Shown here piece after piece: positions 24,200 to 33,325 of a DNA stretch of 57,798 nucleotides. The DNA comes from Muribaculaceae bacterium. Its GTDB lineage: Bacteria; Bacteroidota; Bacteroidia; Bacteroidales; Muribaculaceae. The position numbers were made by a program, and so were the translations under genes. Under the pieces are notes generated by a model. It made no database searches. It saw nothing but the letters and a program-made list of their open reading frames with translations, and was not told the DNA's origin. The stretch covers positions 1 to 57,798 of the forward strand of contig JAIDQZ010000106.1 of the NCBI GenBank assembly GCA_029062005.1, written 5' to 3'. Every line of letters begins with the position of its first letter. Within the stretch, counting starts at the first letter, position 1.

Positions 24200-26293
24200 T
24201 TATTGATTTTGTTGTCTTGTCGCCGGTTCCCGCTTCTGAATCTCGGGATACTCTATACGGGAATGATAAATAGTGGCAAGCCTCTTCTTGAATGTATCCT
24301 TAATGATATTGATATCTCTGAAATTGATAGGCGAATCATTATACATTCCATCCGCCATCTGAGAGTCAATAATTTTGTCGACGAGGGCATTGATGGTCTG
24401 AGGACGATAGTCCTTAAGCGATCTTGAGGCAGCCTCTACGGCATCCGCCATCATCAGTATGGTGGTCTCCTTACTTCTTGGATTCGGTCCGGGGTACTGA
24501 TAGAGTGACTTATCCACGATGCCGTCCTCACTCTCGTTGACAGCAGTATTGTAGAAATATTTTGTAACGCCCTTGCCATGATGCTCTGTTATGAAATCCT
24601 TTATCACCTGCGGGAGTTTTTCCTTTGACGCAATTGCAAGACCGTCAGTGACATGGCTAATGATCTTCCGGGCGCTTGTGGTCGGATCCAATCCGGCATG
24701 AGGATTTATACCATGCTGATTCTCCGTGAAGAATATTGGTGATTCGCTTTTACCGATGTCATGGTAAAGGGCACCGGTCCTCACGAGGGTAGTGTTGGCA
24801 CCTATAGCTCTCGCCGCCTCCGCCGCAAGCGTCGACACCTGCATTGAATGCTGGAAAGTGCCGGGCGCCACCTCGGCAAGATTACGGAGAATCGGACTAT
24901 TGATATCGCTGAGTTCCACGAGAGTCACCGTAGAAGTGAATCCGAACAGCTTCTCCACCACGAGAATAAGCAGATAAGCAAAAGAGAGCAAAACGCAATT
25001 TATGGCGAAAACCCCAATCATTCTCCAGGAGAATGAAGATAACGTGCCCTCAGATAGCATCAGCATAATTGAATATGTCAGGACGTAAAGCACAAAGGTA
25101 ATGAATGCCGTCCTGAGCAGCTGGCTGCGACGGTCGAGATGATGTATGCAGAAAGTGGCACCGATACCTACCACAAGCTCCATCACAACAAACTGGAACT
25201 GGAAGGGAGCAGCAAGCGCCGTCATCAGCACGCAGACAAGCAGTGAGAAAATCGCCGTGCGCGCATCTGTAAACACGGCAATAATTATGGGAACACCGGC
25301 AAAAGGAATAATATAAAGCCCGGAATTAATCATCTCAGCCGCTTCTATAGCGATCACCACAAAGAGTGTGATGAGAGCCACGATAAAAGTCACCTTCTTG
25401 AAGTCACGGAATATTTCTTTCCTATAGAATGCAAGGAAAAGATATAGAAGGGTAAAGAGGATCACTATATATAGCGCCTGCGCGGTAGTGAAGAATTTTT
25501 TCGACATGGTCTCGGACTGGGTCTTTTCGAGCATGTCTATGTAATTATTTAGATTAGTGTAGATCTGGGCATTTATTATATCACCGCGGTCTACAATCCT
25601 CTGCCCTTTCTTGATCACGCCAAGGGCTGAATTGACATTCAGATATTCCTGATCACGGAACTTTGAATCCGAGACAGAATCGATCACGATATTCGGGACC
25701 AGACTCGCATTGAGTGCCTTCGCCACATCAGGAGATAGCTTTGCAGGCTGTCTGGCAGATGATTTCAACGCTATAAAAGCGGAATCCACCATTCTATACG
25801 CCATGCTCGGCGACATCATAGACGATGCATCGATCACCTTGACGGCATTCATATCAGCTGACTCATCACTCTCGCGCAGTCTTGGCTGCGGGAAGGAATG
25901 TATCTTGTCGTATAGCTCCGCACTTACCACACCCTTGCTGTAAGCTTCCGACAGTTTTTTACCCAGGAACACGGCTTCGGTAGCACTGACATAGTTTCCT
26001 GCAATCTTCGTAAAACGGTCGACGCTCCTCGCGGCTATCATACGATCGCGGATAACGAACGGGATAAACGCCTTGTCAATGCTGTCGCGCATCAACTGAG
26101 CCGAAACTGAATCCCTCATCACCGGCGTATCGAATTCCGCAGTCAGTAGCGGATACCTCCACGGCTGATTCAATTCGTAACTGAAGTTCTGATGATCGCT
26201 CTTCATCATAAGCAAAAGGACGAGCACCGAAGCTGTCAGCGCCACACTTATCTTCAGGATCGAGGCATTTGAAATAAAGTCTTTTGCATTCAT
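24200..26293 (-). CDS. PgpH-like 7TM-HD cyclic dinucleotide phosphodiesterase
   Basis: A 697-aa membrane enzyme. One N-terminal helix (about 14-30) and an extracytoplasmic 7TMR-HD domain (about 35-260) precede seven helices (about 270-450) and a cytoplasmic HD domain. The HD domain carries 'FQHSMQV' (H482), 'LYHDIGK' (H511, D512) and a later 'HHGKGVTKYFY'. The architecture equals PgpH, which hydrolyses c-di-AMP. Its start overlaps the stop of the RelA/SpoT-like gene as ATGA, so the two are translationally coupled. The nucleotide specificity is inferred from architecture. Confidence 0.9.
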   Translation of the reverse strand: MNAKDFISNASILKISVALTASVLVLLLMMKSDHQNFSYELNQPWRYPLLTAEFDTPVMRDSVSAQLMRDSIDKAFIPFVIRDRMIAARSVDRFTKIAGNYVSATEAVFLGKKLSEAYSKGVVSAELYDKIHSFPQPRLRESDESADMNAVKVIDASSMMSPSMAYRMVDSAFIALKSSARQPAKLSPDVAKALNASLVPNIVIDSVSDSKFRDQEYLNVNSALGVIKKGQRIVDRGDIINAQIYTNLNNYIDMLEKTQSETMSKKFFTTAQALYIVILFTLLYLFLAFYRKEIFRDFKKVTFIVALITLFVVIAIEAAEMINSGLYIIPFAGVPIIIAVFTDARTAIFSLLVCVLMTALAAPFQFQFVVMELVVGIGATFCIHHLDRRSQLLRTAFITFVLYVLTYSIMLMLSEGTLSSFSWRMIGVFAINCVLLSFAYLLILVVEKLFGFTSTVTLVELSDINSPILRNLAEVAPGTFQHSMQVSTLAAEAARAIGANTTLVRTGALYHDIGKSESPIFFTENQHGINPHAGLDPTTSARKIISHVTDGLAIASKEKLPQVIKDFITEHHGKGVTKYFYNTAVNESEDGIVDKSLYQYPGPNPRSKETTILMMADAVEAASRSLKDYRPQTINALVDKIIDSQMADGMYNDSPINFRDINIIKDTFKKRLATIYHSRIEYPEIQKREPATRQQNQ

Positions 26294-27798
26294 AGTCTTG
26301 ACTTGATAATATTTCGGGCATGAGCCGTCACACAATCAGAAAGCCACGTTTCATCCGGCACCACCGACTTCACAGTTATAATCTCCACCAGATCTCCGCT
26401 TTCAAGCACATATCCGGGAGTGACAAGCTGTCTGTTGATCTTTCCACCGATACAATGATCGCCTAAATATTCATCAACAGCATAAGCGAAATCGAGTACG
26501 GTAGCGCCGGCAGGAAGTCCGACAAGATCTCCGTCCGGAGTGAACACATAGATCTGCTCCGCAAAAATATTGAAGCGAAGAGTGTCAAGGAAATCTACGG
26601 CATTCGGCTCAGGATTGGCAAGAATCTCCTTAACGGAATTGACAAGATTATCGAGGCGTTCGGTATCGGTCTGCACTCCGTCTTTATATTTCCAATGGGC
26701 TGCATATCCGAGTTCGGCAATGTCATCCATCTTCCGGCTCCGTATCTGGACTTCAGTCCACCTTCCGGTATCATCACGCAAAGTCAGATGAAGCGCACGG
26801 TATCCGTTGTCCTTGGGAGTCTTGAGCCAGTCGCGCGTGCGGTCGGGATGTATATGAAAGCTTTCCGATAGAATGCCGGCAATCCTACGAGCCAAAGGCT
26901 CTTCCATATCGTCATCATCATTCTCGAAAATCACCCTCACGGCATACACATCATAGACCTCCTCATAAGGTATGCCTTTCTTCTGCATTTTCCTGAATAT
27001 TGAATATACGCTCTTCACCCTTGCCTTTATCTCGCAAGTAAATCCTTCCCTGCATAGCCTATCTTTCAGAGGCTCGACAAAAGCTTCCACTATCCTCTGC
27101 CGTTCACTTCCGCTCTGCTCAAGCTTGCGGCATATCATGGAGTAGTCATCGGGATTCTCACAACGGAAAGCAAGATCTTCAAACTCCCCTTTCATCGTGT
27201 ACAGACCAAGTCTCTCGGCAAGGGGAGCATATACATAAAGCGATTCCCTCGCCACTCTGTGACGCCTTTCTTCGCGCTGGGTGAATATATTACGGAGATT
27301 ATGCATGCGGTCTGCCATCTTCACGAGAATCACCCTGACATCAGTGCTCATCGACATCATCATATCTCTGAGCTTCAACGCCTGGGTGTCGGCGGCATGT
27401 CCGAAAATACCTCCTGACAGCTTGTTGATTCCCGCCACAATTGATGAAATCTTCTTTCCGAAGTTAGCTTCTATATCCTCTATGCCCATATCCGAATGCT
27501 CCACTATGTCATGAAGCAGCGCACAGACTATGGAAGTGGAACCAAGCCCGAGTTCACGACTGCATATCAATGCAACCGCAATGGCATGAAGAATATAGGG
27601 GCTGCCGTCATTACGACGACAACCCTGATGCGCTGAGCGGGCGAAGCTGAATGCCTTTCCCACAAGCTCCACCTTCCTGCGATGCCGGCTCTCCACATAT
27701 GAGCGGAGCAGCTCATCGTAGGCAAGGTCTATTTCCTTTTCCTCCTCCCGGCTGAACGCCTTAGAAGGAGTCTTAGCCTTATATGACACATCACTCAT
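26290..27798 (-). CDS. Short RelA/SpoT homologue with altered hydrolase motif
   Basis: A 502-aa cytoplasmic alarmone enzyme. The N-terminal HD hydrolase domain (about 45-200) keeps H71, H96-D97 and D163 but has E100-H101 in place of the normal Glu-Asp pair, which hydrolases need. The synthetase domain (about 250-375) has 'KSVYSIFRKM', D283 in VYDVYAVRVI, 'GYRALHLT' and E349 in TEVQIRS. A TGS domain ends it (about 415-475). The C-terminal helical, zinc-finger and ACT parts of full-length Rel (about 730 aa) are missing. It is probably a (p)ppGpp synthetase with weak or no hydrolase activity. It sits 16 bp after a secreted protein gene and is coupled to the PgpH-like gene. Confidence 0.9.
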   Translation of the reverse strand: MSDVSYKAKTPSKAFSREEEKEIDLAYDELLRSYVESRHRRKVELVGKAFSFARSAHQGCRRNDGSPYILHAIAVALICSRELGLGSTSIVCALLHDIVEHSDMGIEDIEANFGKKISSIVAGINKLSGGIFGHAADTQALKLRDMMMSMSTDVRVILVKMADRMHNLRNIFTQREERRHRVARESLYVYAPLAERLGLYTMKGEFEDLAFRCENPDDYSMICRKLEQSGSERQRIVEAFVEPLKDRLCREGFTCEIKARVKSVYSIFRKMQKKGIPYEEVYDVYAVRVIFENDDDDMEEPLARRIAGILSESFHIHPDRTRDWLKTPKDNGYRALHLTLRDDTGRWTEVQIRSRKMDDIAELGYAAHWKYKDGVQTDTERLDNLVNSVKEILANPEPNAVDFLDTLRFNIFAEQIYVFTPDGDLVGLPAGATVLDFAYAVDEYLGDHCIGGKINRQLVTPGYVLESGDLVEIITVKSVVPDETWLSDCVTAHARNIIKSRL

Positions 27799-27814
27799 AT
27801 CTTAGAGTCGCTTA

Positions 27815-30800
27815 TCAGCGTATCACATATTTCTTTCCAGCGTGAATATATATTCCTTTTCCAAGAGTATCAAGATCATCAGCCTTAACATCACGCAATA
27901 CGATTCTGCCAAAAAGATCATATACATCCGCCACTACATTGTCGTCGGCTCCTATGCCTTCAACACCTGAAGTGGAACAGTTCTGCACGGCAGCATTGAT
28001 AAACTCTCCAGTATTGGCATCAATGAGCATCACGCATACCTTTGTGTTCGCGAGATCCGATATTCCGGAAGGAAGTGTGAAATTGAATACCGAATCATAC
28101 CATTCACCAGCTTCGACAGATGAAGGCACATACCCTCCCTTTCCATTGAATCCGCTGTAAATGCCACCAGTCGACAAAGCGCTTGTTCCTCTCACGACAT
28201 CATCGTAATACCACAAAACAGTCTGCTTGCCATATGCACCTCCTTTTCCCCATTCTCCAAGACCGGGAGCCTCCGTATTGAACAAGCCGTTAGTCTGGGC
28301 ACCGACAAGGTCATCCTCCATCAACACACCGAATACATTGACCGAGGCATCCGAAAGATTTACCGCAAAGCGAACCGACATGTCAACCGAAACTTTTTTC
28401 GCATCTTCATCGATAACAGCGTCTGCAATCTTCACGTCAGCCACCGACATCTCTCCGATCTGCTCCTCAACCTTCTGCAGCCAGGTATTACCGTCGGGGG
28501 AGGTGAATACGTAATCAGACATATCATAATACATCGGGCTTACCGGAACGCCTCTTCCCACAGAAGCCTGCGGAGCGGCACTCAGTCCGAGGAATGCAGA
28601 ATACGCGTTATGCTCGCCGCCTCCGAATTTATCTCCCTGATAGCTATGGATAGCTATAGGAATCACAAGGTCGCCGTAAAGATCATTAAGGTATTCGACA
28701 GCAATAATGCCCTCAGGACAGAACTGGCATCCGGTGCCCGTCATTTCTTCAAGCACCACCCTTTTTGTAGTAGCAAAGAGAAGGTTTTTCACCTCATGCT
28801 TAATATTGATCACATCCTCACCGGATACGAACTCAATATTGAACACATAAGAATATCCCTTACGCAGACTGACAGGCTTATCGAAAGAGAAAGAACACAT
28901 CTCTCCCTTTTCGAGCGACTCGTCGGACGTAACTGTACCGAGCACATTATCCTCAGAATCCTTCAATGTGAGGGTATATCCGGTAAGCCCGGTCTCCTTC
29001 ATCGCCACAAAGCGACCCCTGATCATGACATTATCGGCAGACACCATTGTCTTATCAGTATCGATACTGATTATGGCAGCCACCTCGCGGCTCACGACCA
29101 CATCATCTACAAATACAACAGACTGGTTCTGATTATCATTGACAAAAGCTATGTAGACATATTTACCGGCATATTTTGAAAGATCGATGCTATTGACGGT
29201 CCATTCGCCATCAAGCACATCCTCTTTATCACCCGGATTCTGCTGCTTGTTATAGACGAGGTCACCGTTATAGCGAATCTTGTCTATTACATTCTGAGTA
29301 AGTATAGTCACAACATCCTCGCTTTCCCATACATACACCTTAAGCACATCTTTCTTATTCCTTCTATAACTCTGTGACTTGAACGAGAGTACCGCCTTGT
29401 CATCGGGCAGATAAAGCTGCGGGGTCACCATCCAGTCATCAGACTTTCCTGGAGTATCATAGCTTGAATGAGAAGCCGCTGCATAATTACCGAAATCATC
29501 ATTTTCGTCGAGCACCGGTATCCAAGGTGTATTGTCGGCATCAAAGCCGAGACCTGCCATTTCAGAAGAAGGAGTATTGTGATCTCCCTCATAAAGCATC
29601 ATTCCAAGAACTCCGGTTGAAAAATCCTCACGGAATACGGTATTGGATGAGGGATCAATCACCGGCACATAGCTTCCGTGGTAGGTAATCGAGAAAGCTT
29701 CGTTCGGACCCGCGCCGGAAAGATCGGTCACTGATCCGGCGCCGAAATCTATACGATATTCAGTGCCTTCAGCAAGACGCTGTTCGCTCACGGGATAGAT
29801 CATCACCTGTCGGTCGCTGACCGATGCGCTCAGAGAATACAGGAATTCCTCGACTCCGTCTTTCACCTGCACCAGACGGATGTCGGGAGTCTCGCCGACA
29901 CTTAGTGCAGAGTTGAAAGTCACAGTCACAGGATTCGTGGTAAGATTTATGCGTGCCACGCTCGCACCATTCTCCGGAGAGACGGACACCGGCTTCACTG
30001 CGCCTGCCTCTCTGCCGCGATAGCGGATGCGGATCTCCTTGTTTATCCTCTCCTTGTCACCTGCCACACATAAAGAGCCTGCCGGAATCACAACCGTAAA
30101 GTCCTTTCCCGGCTCAAGACTGAAATTGCGGAATATCACCTCCACTCTCTTTGCATTGTCAGCCTGAGGTGTGAAGTTGATTGAACTCCTAAGGGTATTT
30201 CCTTCGGAATCGAGAAGAGACACACAGTTCTTTTCTCCAAGTATCTCAATATCCCTGCCCATATCCAACACCACAGACTGGAGCATAGAAAACTCCGCAC
30301 CACTGACCGGCGACACCCTGTAGTCGCCGAGAAGATCCACGTCAGAACAGATTTCGGTAAGAGGACTGGATAAAGATATTATATATGAAAATCCCTGAGC
30401 ATAGTCACTTGCAAGTATCCTCAGATTGTCTGCCGACACTGCCGACACTGTCCCGGACAGACCGAGGTCATCTTTAGTGACATCCGCCATCCAGTCAATA
30501 CCGTAAAGCTGCCTGATGACGGTCTTCCAATCATACCAATAGTTGCCTACCTTCGCGCTCCAGTTCCTGACAGGAGTTCCGGTAGGGGTAGAGCCGTAGA
30601 CGACACCGTCTGAACCTATCGCCCATACGCCGAAACCGTCTCCGTCCGTATGCAGGACAAAACTATCGGGGGAAGAGACCGAGCATGTAAACGGCACGGA
30701 GGAATCCGAAGCCGTAATACACAGACCGCCTAAATACTTGCCATCTGCAGAAATAACGCATTCCGACGCCCCCATAATCTCGTCGCTGAGAGGAACAAGA

Positions 30801-31546
30801 CGTCCGTTCTCATACTTCATGCCCAGAGGAATCCATCTGGCCTCATCACGACGGTAAACAAATTCCCATGAGGCTTCCGGGAAAGCGAAATCCACTGTGC
30901 CGACAATAGTATTTGCATCGGGCGATATGCCTGTCAGGCGCACGTTAAGTTCATTATCGGTCCATTCGGAAGGATTGCCACCCTGCTCTATCTTATCCTT
31001 ATATATAGGATTCGAAATTATCATCCCAGGGAGCTCGATCATCTGCATGTTTTCGAGATCCCACATGCATGGATATTCATTGAAAAGCTGGATGCTCACA
31101 CGACCCACCGCATACTTGCCGTCAGGAGTCATTGCGGAAACAACACCACCGTCATATTTACCTGCAGGACGCGGCAAAGAGGTCCAGCCGGTCCCCTCTT
31201 TCCACACTGCCGGATAACCATTGTAGCTTCCACCCACCGTCTTGCCGTCATTGCTTACACAGGTGGCAGCCATAGGAGTAGCCTGCATCCCTTCCATAGC
31301 ACTGAAAAGCTCAATATTCTCCCCTGTGGAGGCATTCACGATTCTCGGATAAGCCTGAGTCGAACTATTATTAGGGTTCACCACATCGCCTACAGCCCAT
31401 AAGCCGTTGGCAGACATATTATTAAGACCGCCTCCATATAAAGGTTGCACGGTCAGTATTCCTGGAGCGTCCTCGGCAGCCACTGAAAAAGTCACCGCTG
31501 TCAAGGCACCTATCATTATAGACCTGATGTTCAAAATCTGTTTCAT
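27815..31546 (-). CDS. Large secreted multidomain Omp28-like protein with CQFC motif
   Basis: A 1243-aa exported protein with a signal peptide (about 1-24). Residues 30-395 are repeated 'xxVGxxxxxPxxW' units like HAF-type extracellular propellers. About 515-625 is an SbsA-type Ig-like domain, about 635-820 a choice-of-anchor J jelly roll ('REDFSTG', 'DDWMVTPQLYLP', 'VFVDDVVV'), and about 925-1060 an Omp28 thioredoxin-like domain with 'EEMTGTGCQFC' (Cys 940, 943). The tail is 'DLFGRIVLRDVK...GIYIHAGKK'. The role is unknown. The modules suggest surface adhesion or glycan binding with a redox or metal site. Confidence 0.83.
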   Translation of the reverse strand: MKQILNIRSIMIGALTAVTFSVAAEDAPGILTVQPLYGGGLNNMSANGLWAVGDVVNPNNSSTQAYPRIVNASTGENIELFSAMEGMQATPMAATCVSNDGKTVGGSYNGYPAVWKEGTGWTSLPRPAGKYDGGVVSAMTPDGKYAVGRVSIQLFNEYPCMWDLENMQMIELPGMIISNPIYKDKIEQGGNPSEWTDNELNVRLTGISPDANTIVGTVDFAFPEASWEFVYRRDEARWIPLGMKYENGRLVPLSDEIMGASECVISADGKYLGGLCITASDSSVPFTCSVSSPDSFVLHTDGDGFGVWAIGSDGVVYGSTPTGTPVRNWSAKVGNYWYDWKTVIRQLYGIDWMADVTKDDLGLSGTVSAVSADNLRILASDYAQGFSYIISLSSPLTEICSDVDLLGDYRVSPVSGAEFSMLQSVVLDMGRDIEILGEKNCVSLLDSEGNTLRSSINFTPQADNAKRVEVIFRNFSLEPGKDFTVVIPAGSLCVAGDKERINKEIRIRYRGREAGAVKPVSVSPENGASVARINLTTNPVTVTFNSALSVGETPDIRLVQVKDGVEEFLYSLSASVSDRQVMIYPVSEQRLAEGTEYRIDFGAGSVTDLSGAGPNEAFSITYHGSYVPVIDPSSNTVFREDFSTGVLGMMLYEGDHNTPSSEMAGLGFDADNTPWIPVLDENDDFGNYAAASHSSYDTPGKSDDWMVTPQLYLPDDKAVLSFKSQSYRRNKKDVLKVYVWESEDVVTILTQNVIDKIRYNGDLVYNKQQNPGDKEDVLDGEWTVNSIDLSKYAGKYVYIAFVNDNQNQSVVFVDDVVVSREVAAIISIDTDKTMVSADNVMIRGRFVAMKETGLTGYTLTLKDSEDNVLGTVTSDESLEKGEMCSFSFDKPVSLRKGYSYVFNIEFVSGEDVINIKHEVKNLLFATTKRVVLEEMTGTGCQFCPEGIIAVEYLNDLYGDLVIPIAIHSYQGDKFGGGEHNAYSAFLGLSAAPQASVGRGVPVSPMYYDMSDYVFTSPDGNTWLQKVEEQIGEMSVADVKIADAVIDEDAKKVSVDMSVRFAVNLSDASVNVFGVLMEDDLVGAQTNGLFNTEAPGLGEWGKGGAYGKQTVLWYYDDVVRGTSALSTGGIYSGFNGKGGYVPSSVEAGEWYDSVFNFTLPSGISDLANTKVCVMLIDANTGEFINAAVQNCSTSGVEGIGADDNVVADVYDLFGRIVLRDVKADDLDTLGKGIYIHAGKKYVIR

Positions 31547-31583
31547 AAAACTGTAAGGTTTCGTTAATTTATTTCATTGGTTC

Positions 31584-31609
31584 CCGGACGAGGGATCAAA
31601 CTCGTCCGG
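31584..31609. other. Perfect 9-bp hairpin between two secreted-protein genes
   Basis: CCGGACGAG (31584-31592) pairs exactly with CTCGTCCGG (31601-31609) around an 8-nt loop. It lies between the stop of the 551-aa gene (31636) and the start of the 1243-aa gene (31546). There is no T tract on either strand, so it may stabilise or attenuate the message rather than terminate. Confidence 0.5.
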
Positions 31610-31635
31610 AATAAGAATATGGAGTAAATCTTGTG

Positions 31636-33291
31636 TCACTTCACCACTAACTTTTTGCCATCCATCACATAAATGCCCTTCGGGAGCTTATTCAGTCCGG
31701 ATGAAGCCGCGTTGCGTAGCACTATACGACCGTTAAGATCGTAAACAATGCTTCCGGATGCAGCCGCTACCGATTGCACACCCGATCCGCCTGTGATGGT
31801 GAATGCAGATGTAAGGCTACGGCTATAATATGAATCGAACTCAGAACCAAAGACGAAACATCCGGAAGAAAATACTACAGTGTAATTACCTGCCTTTGAA
31901 ATATCGATCGGAGCAATATTCCATGAATCATCCATTATTTTTGTAAACTTAAATTCTACAGATGACGAGTCTTCTGAATATTTCTCCTCGTCAAATGCAA
32001 GAGAACCCAGGATAACACCGTCTTCATCCATGATGTTTACTTCACCATTCCATGACCAAGTCATAGGCTCGCCGCTCTCAGACTTCACCACGACCTCCGT
32101 GAGACGGTCGATACGCGCACCGGCAGCAGGAGACACAAGGACAATCGGCTTCGCTCCCAGATCACATTGCCATTCGCGAATAAAGCAGGATTCCGATTCT
32201 GCACCGTAATCACCCTTCAGCTGATTGCCGTCTTCATCGCGCACATATATATATATCGAGAGCATAGAGTCGACAGTCTTGACATATTCGTCGTCCGAAA
32301 GATCAAGTGTCCATTCGGTCTTATCTCCGTTGGAAGAGAGGCATGATGAGGTATATGAAACTATACCGTTCTGTCCAAGAGGAGTCTCTGCGCGGTAAAC
32401 TGTAACAGGAGCTGAGAATTTAAAAGTGATCACTGCCTGTGAGGGTTCACTGATTGTAACAAACTCCGGATCCGGAGTCACACTCAGAAGCTCCACGTCG
32501 GAATACTTGAATCCTTCAATCTTGCCAGTAAATTCATATGTCTTCCTGTCTACAACTGGAGTAGGTCCGGCATCGGTATAGTCGTTGGATCCGTTATAAA
32601 ATATGAACTCTGCGGAATATTGATGACCCTCCAAAAACTTGAATGTCCCCTGACAAGTCCATGATATGGCTGAAGAATCTCCCAGACCTCTGCCGGTAGA
32701 GAAATTACTGGATATAAACATACTCTCGCCGGTTGTCTTATCTATGACCTGAAGAGTAGTGAGACCTACAGCATCGTTGTGGTTAGTATTGACCGTAACA
32801 GGCTGCTCACTCCAAAAACCCTGAGGCTGTGACAGATCAGGAGTAATGGATATGACACGGAAATCATCAAACATCGCACCAGCAAGATCGTTGATATCAA
32901 AAGTATAAGGGATCTCAACCACGGCACTTTTCTCTCCGGCAGCGTTCAGCAACATTCCTTCGGGAAACTGAAGGATATATTCGCCGTTACTTTTGAACTC
33001 ATTCACATCGAAGTTATACTGGAATTCAGTGGCATCCCAGCCCCATGGGTCATGTTCTCCAGAAAACGCCACCACTTCATTGCCGTCCTCGTCAATCCAT
33101 TTCGGCATGATATCGGTCATTTCAACCCCATCAATTCCATTGCAATGAAACGACAGAGAAGCAAGCTGATACAACTGAGCCACATCAACACTCGGATTTG
33201 GTTGCGTAATCAACGGTTCCCACTCGAAAGCGGCACACTCCGCCACACCTGCAGCAATTGCAGAGACGGCAATAAATGATTTAAGTCTCAT
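31636..33291 (-). CDS. Secreted beta-rich protein with sorting-like tail (551 aa)
   Basis: I do not recognise a family. The signal peptide (about 1-19) is followed by several Ig-like or jelly-roll segments about 110 residues apart ('DFRVISITPDLSQPQG', 'VELLSVTPDPEFVTIS', 'KPIVLVSPAAGARI'), a periodicity suggesting three or four tandem Ig-like domains. The C-terminus is 'VYDLNGRIVLRNAASSG...GIYVMDGKKLVVK'. It stands between two other secreted genes on the minus strand with gaps of 34 and 89 bp. Confidence 0.75.
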   Translation of the reverse strand: MRLKSFIAVSAIAAGVAECAAFEWEPLITQPNPSVDVAQLYQLASLSFHCNGIDGVEMTDIMPKWIDEDGNEVVAFSGEHDPWGWDATEFQYNFDVNEFKSNGEYILQFPEGMLLNAAGEKSAVVEIPYTFDINDLAGAMFDDFRVISITPDLSQPQGFWSEQPVTVNTNHNDAVGLTTLQVIDKTTGESMFISSNFSTGRGLGDSSAISWTCQGTFKFLEGHQYSAEFIFYNGSNDYTDAGPTPVVDRKTYEFTGKIEGFKYSDVELLSVTPDPEFVTISEPSQAVITFKFSAPVTVYRAETPLGQNGIVSYTSSCLSSNGDKTEWTLDLSDDEYVKTVDSMLSIYIYVRDEDGNQLKGDYGAESESCFIREWQCDLGAKPIVLVSPAAGARIDRLTEVVVKSESGEPMTWSWNGEVNIMDEDGVILGSLAFDEEKYSEDSSSVEFKFTKIMDDSWNIAPIDISKAGNYTVVFSSGCFVFGSEFDSYYSRSLTSAFTITGGSGVQSVAAASGSIVYDLNGRIVLRNAASSGLNKLPKGIYVMDGKKLVVK

Positions 33292-33325
33292 AGATTCTTA
33301 TTTGATTGTAAATACTTCTACATAT

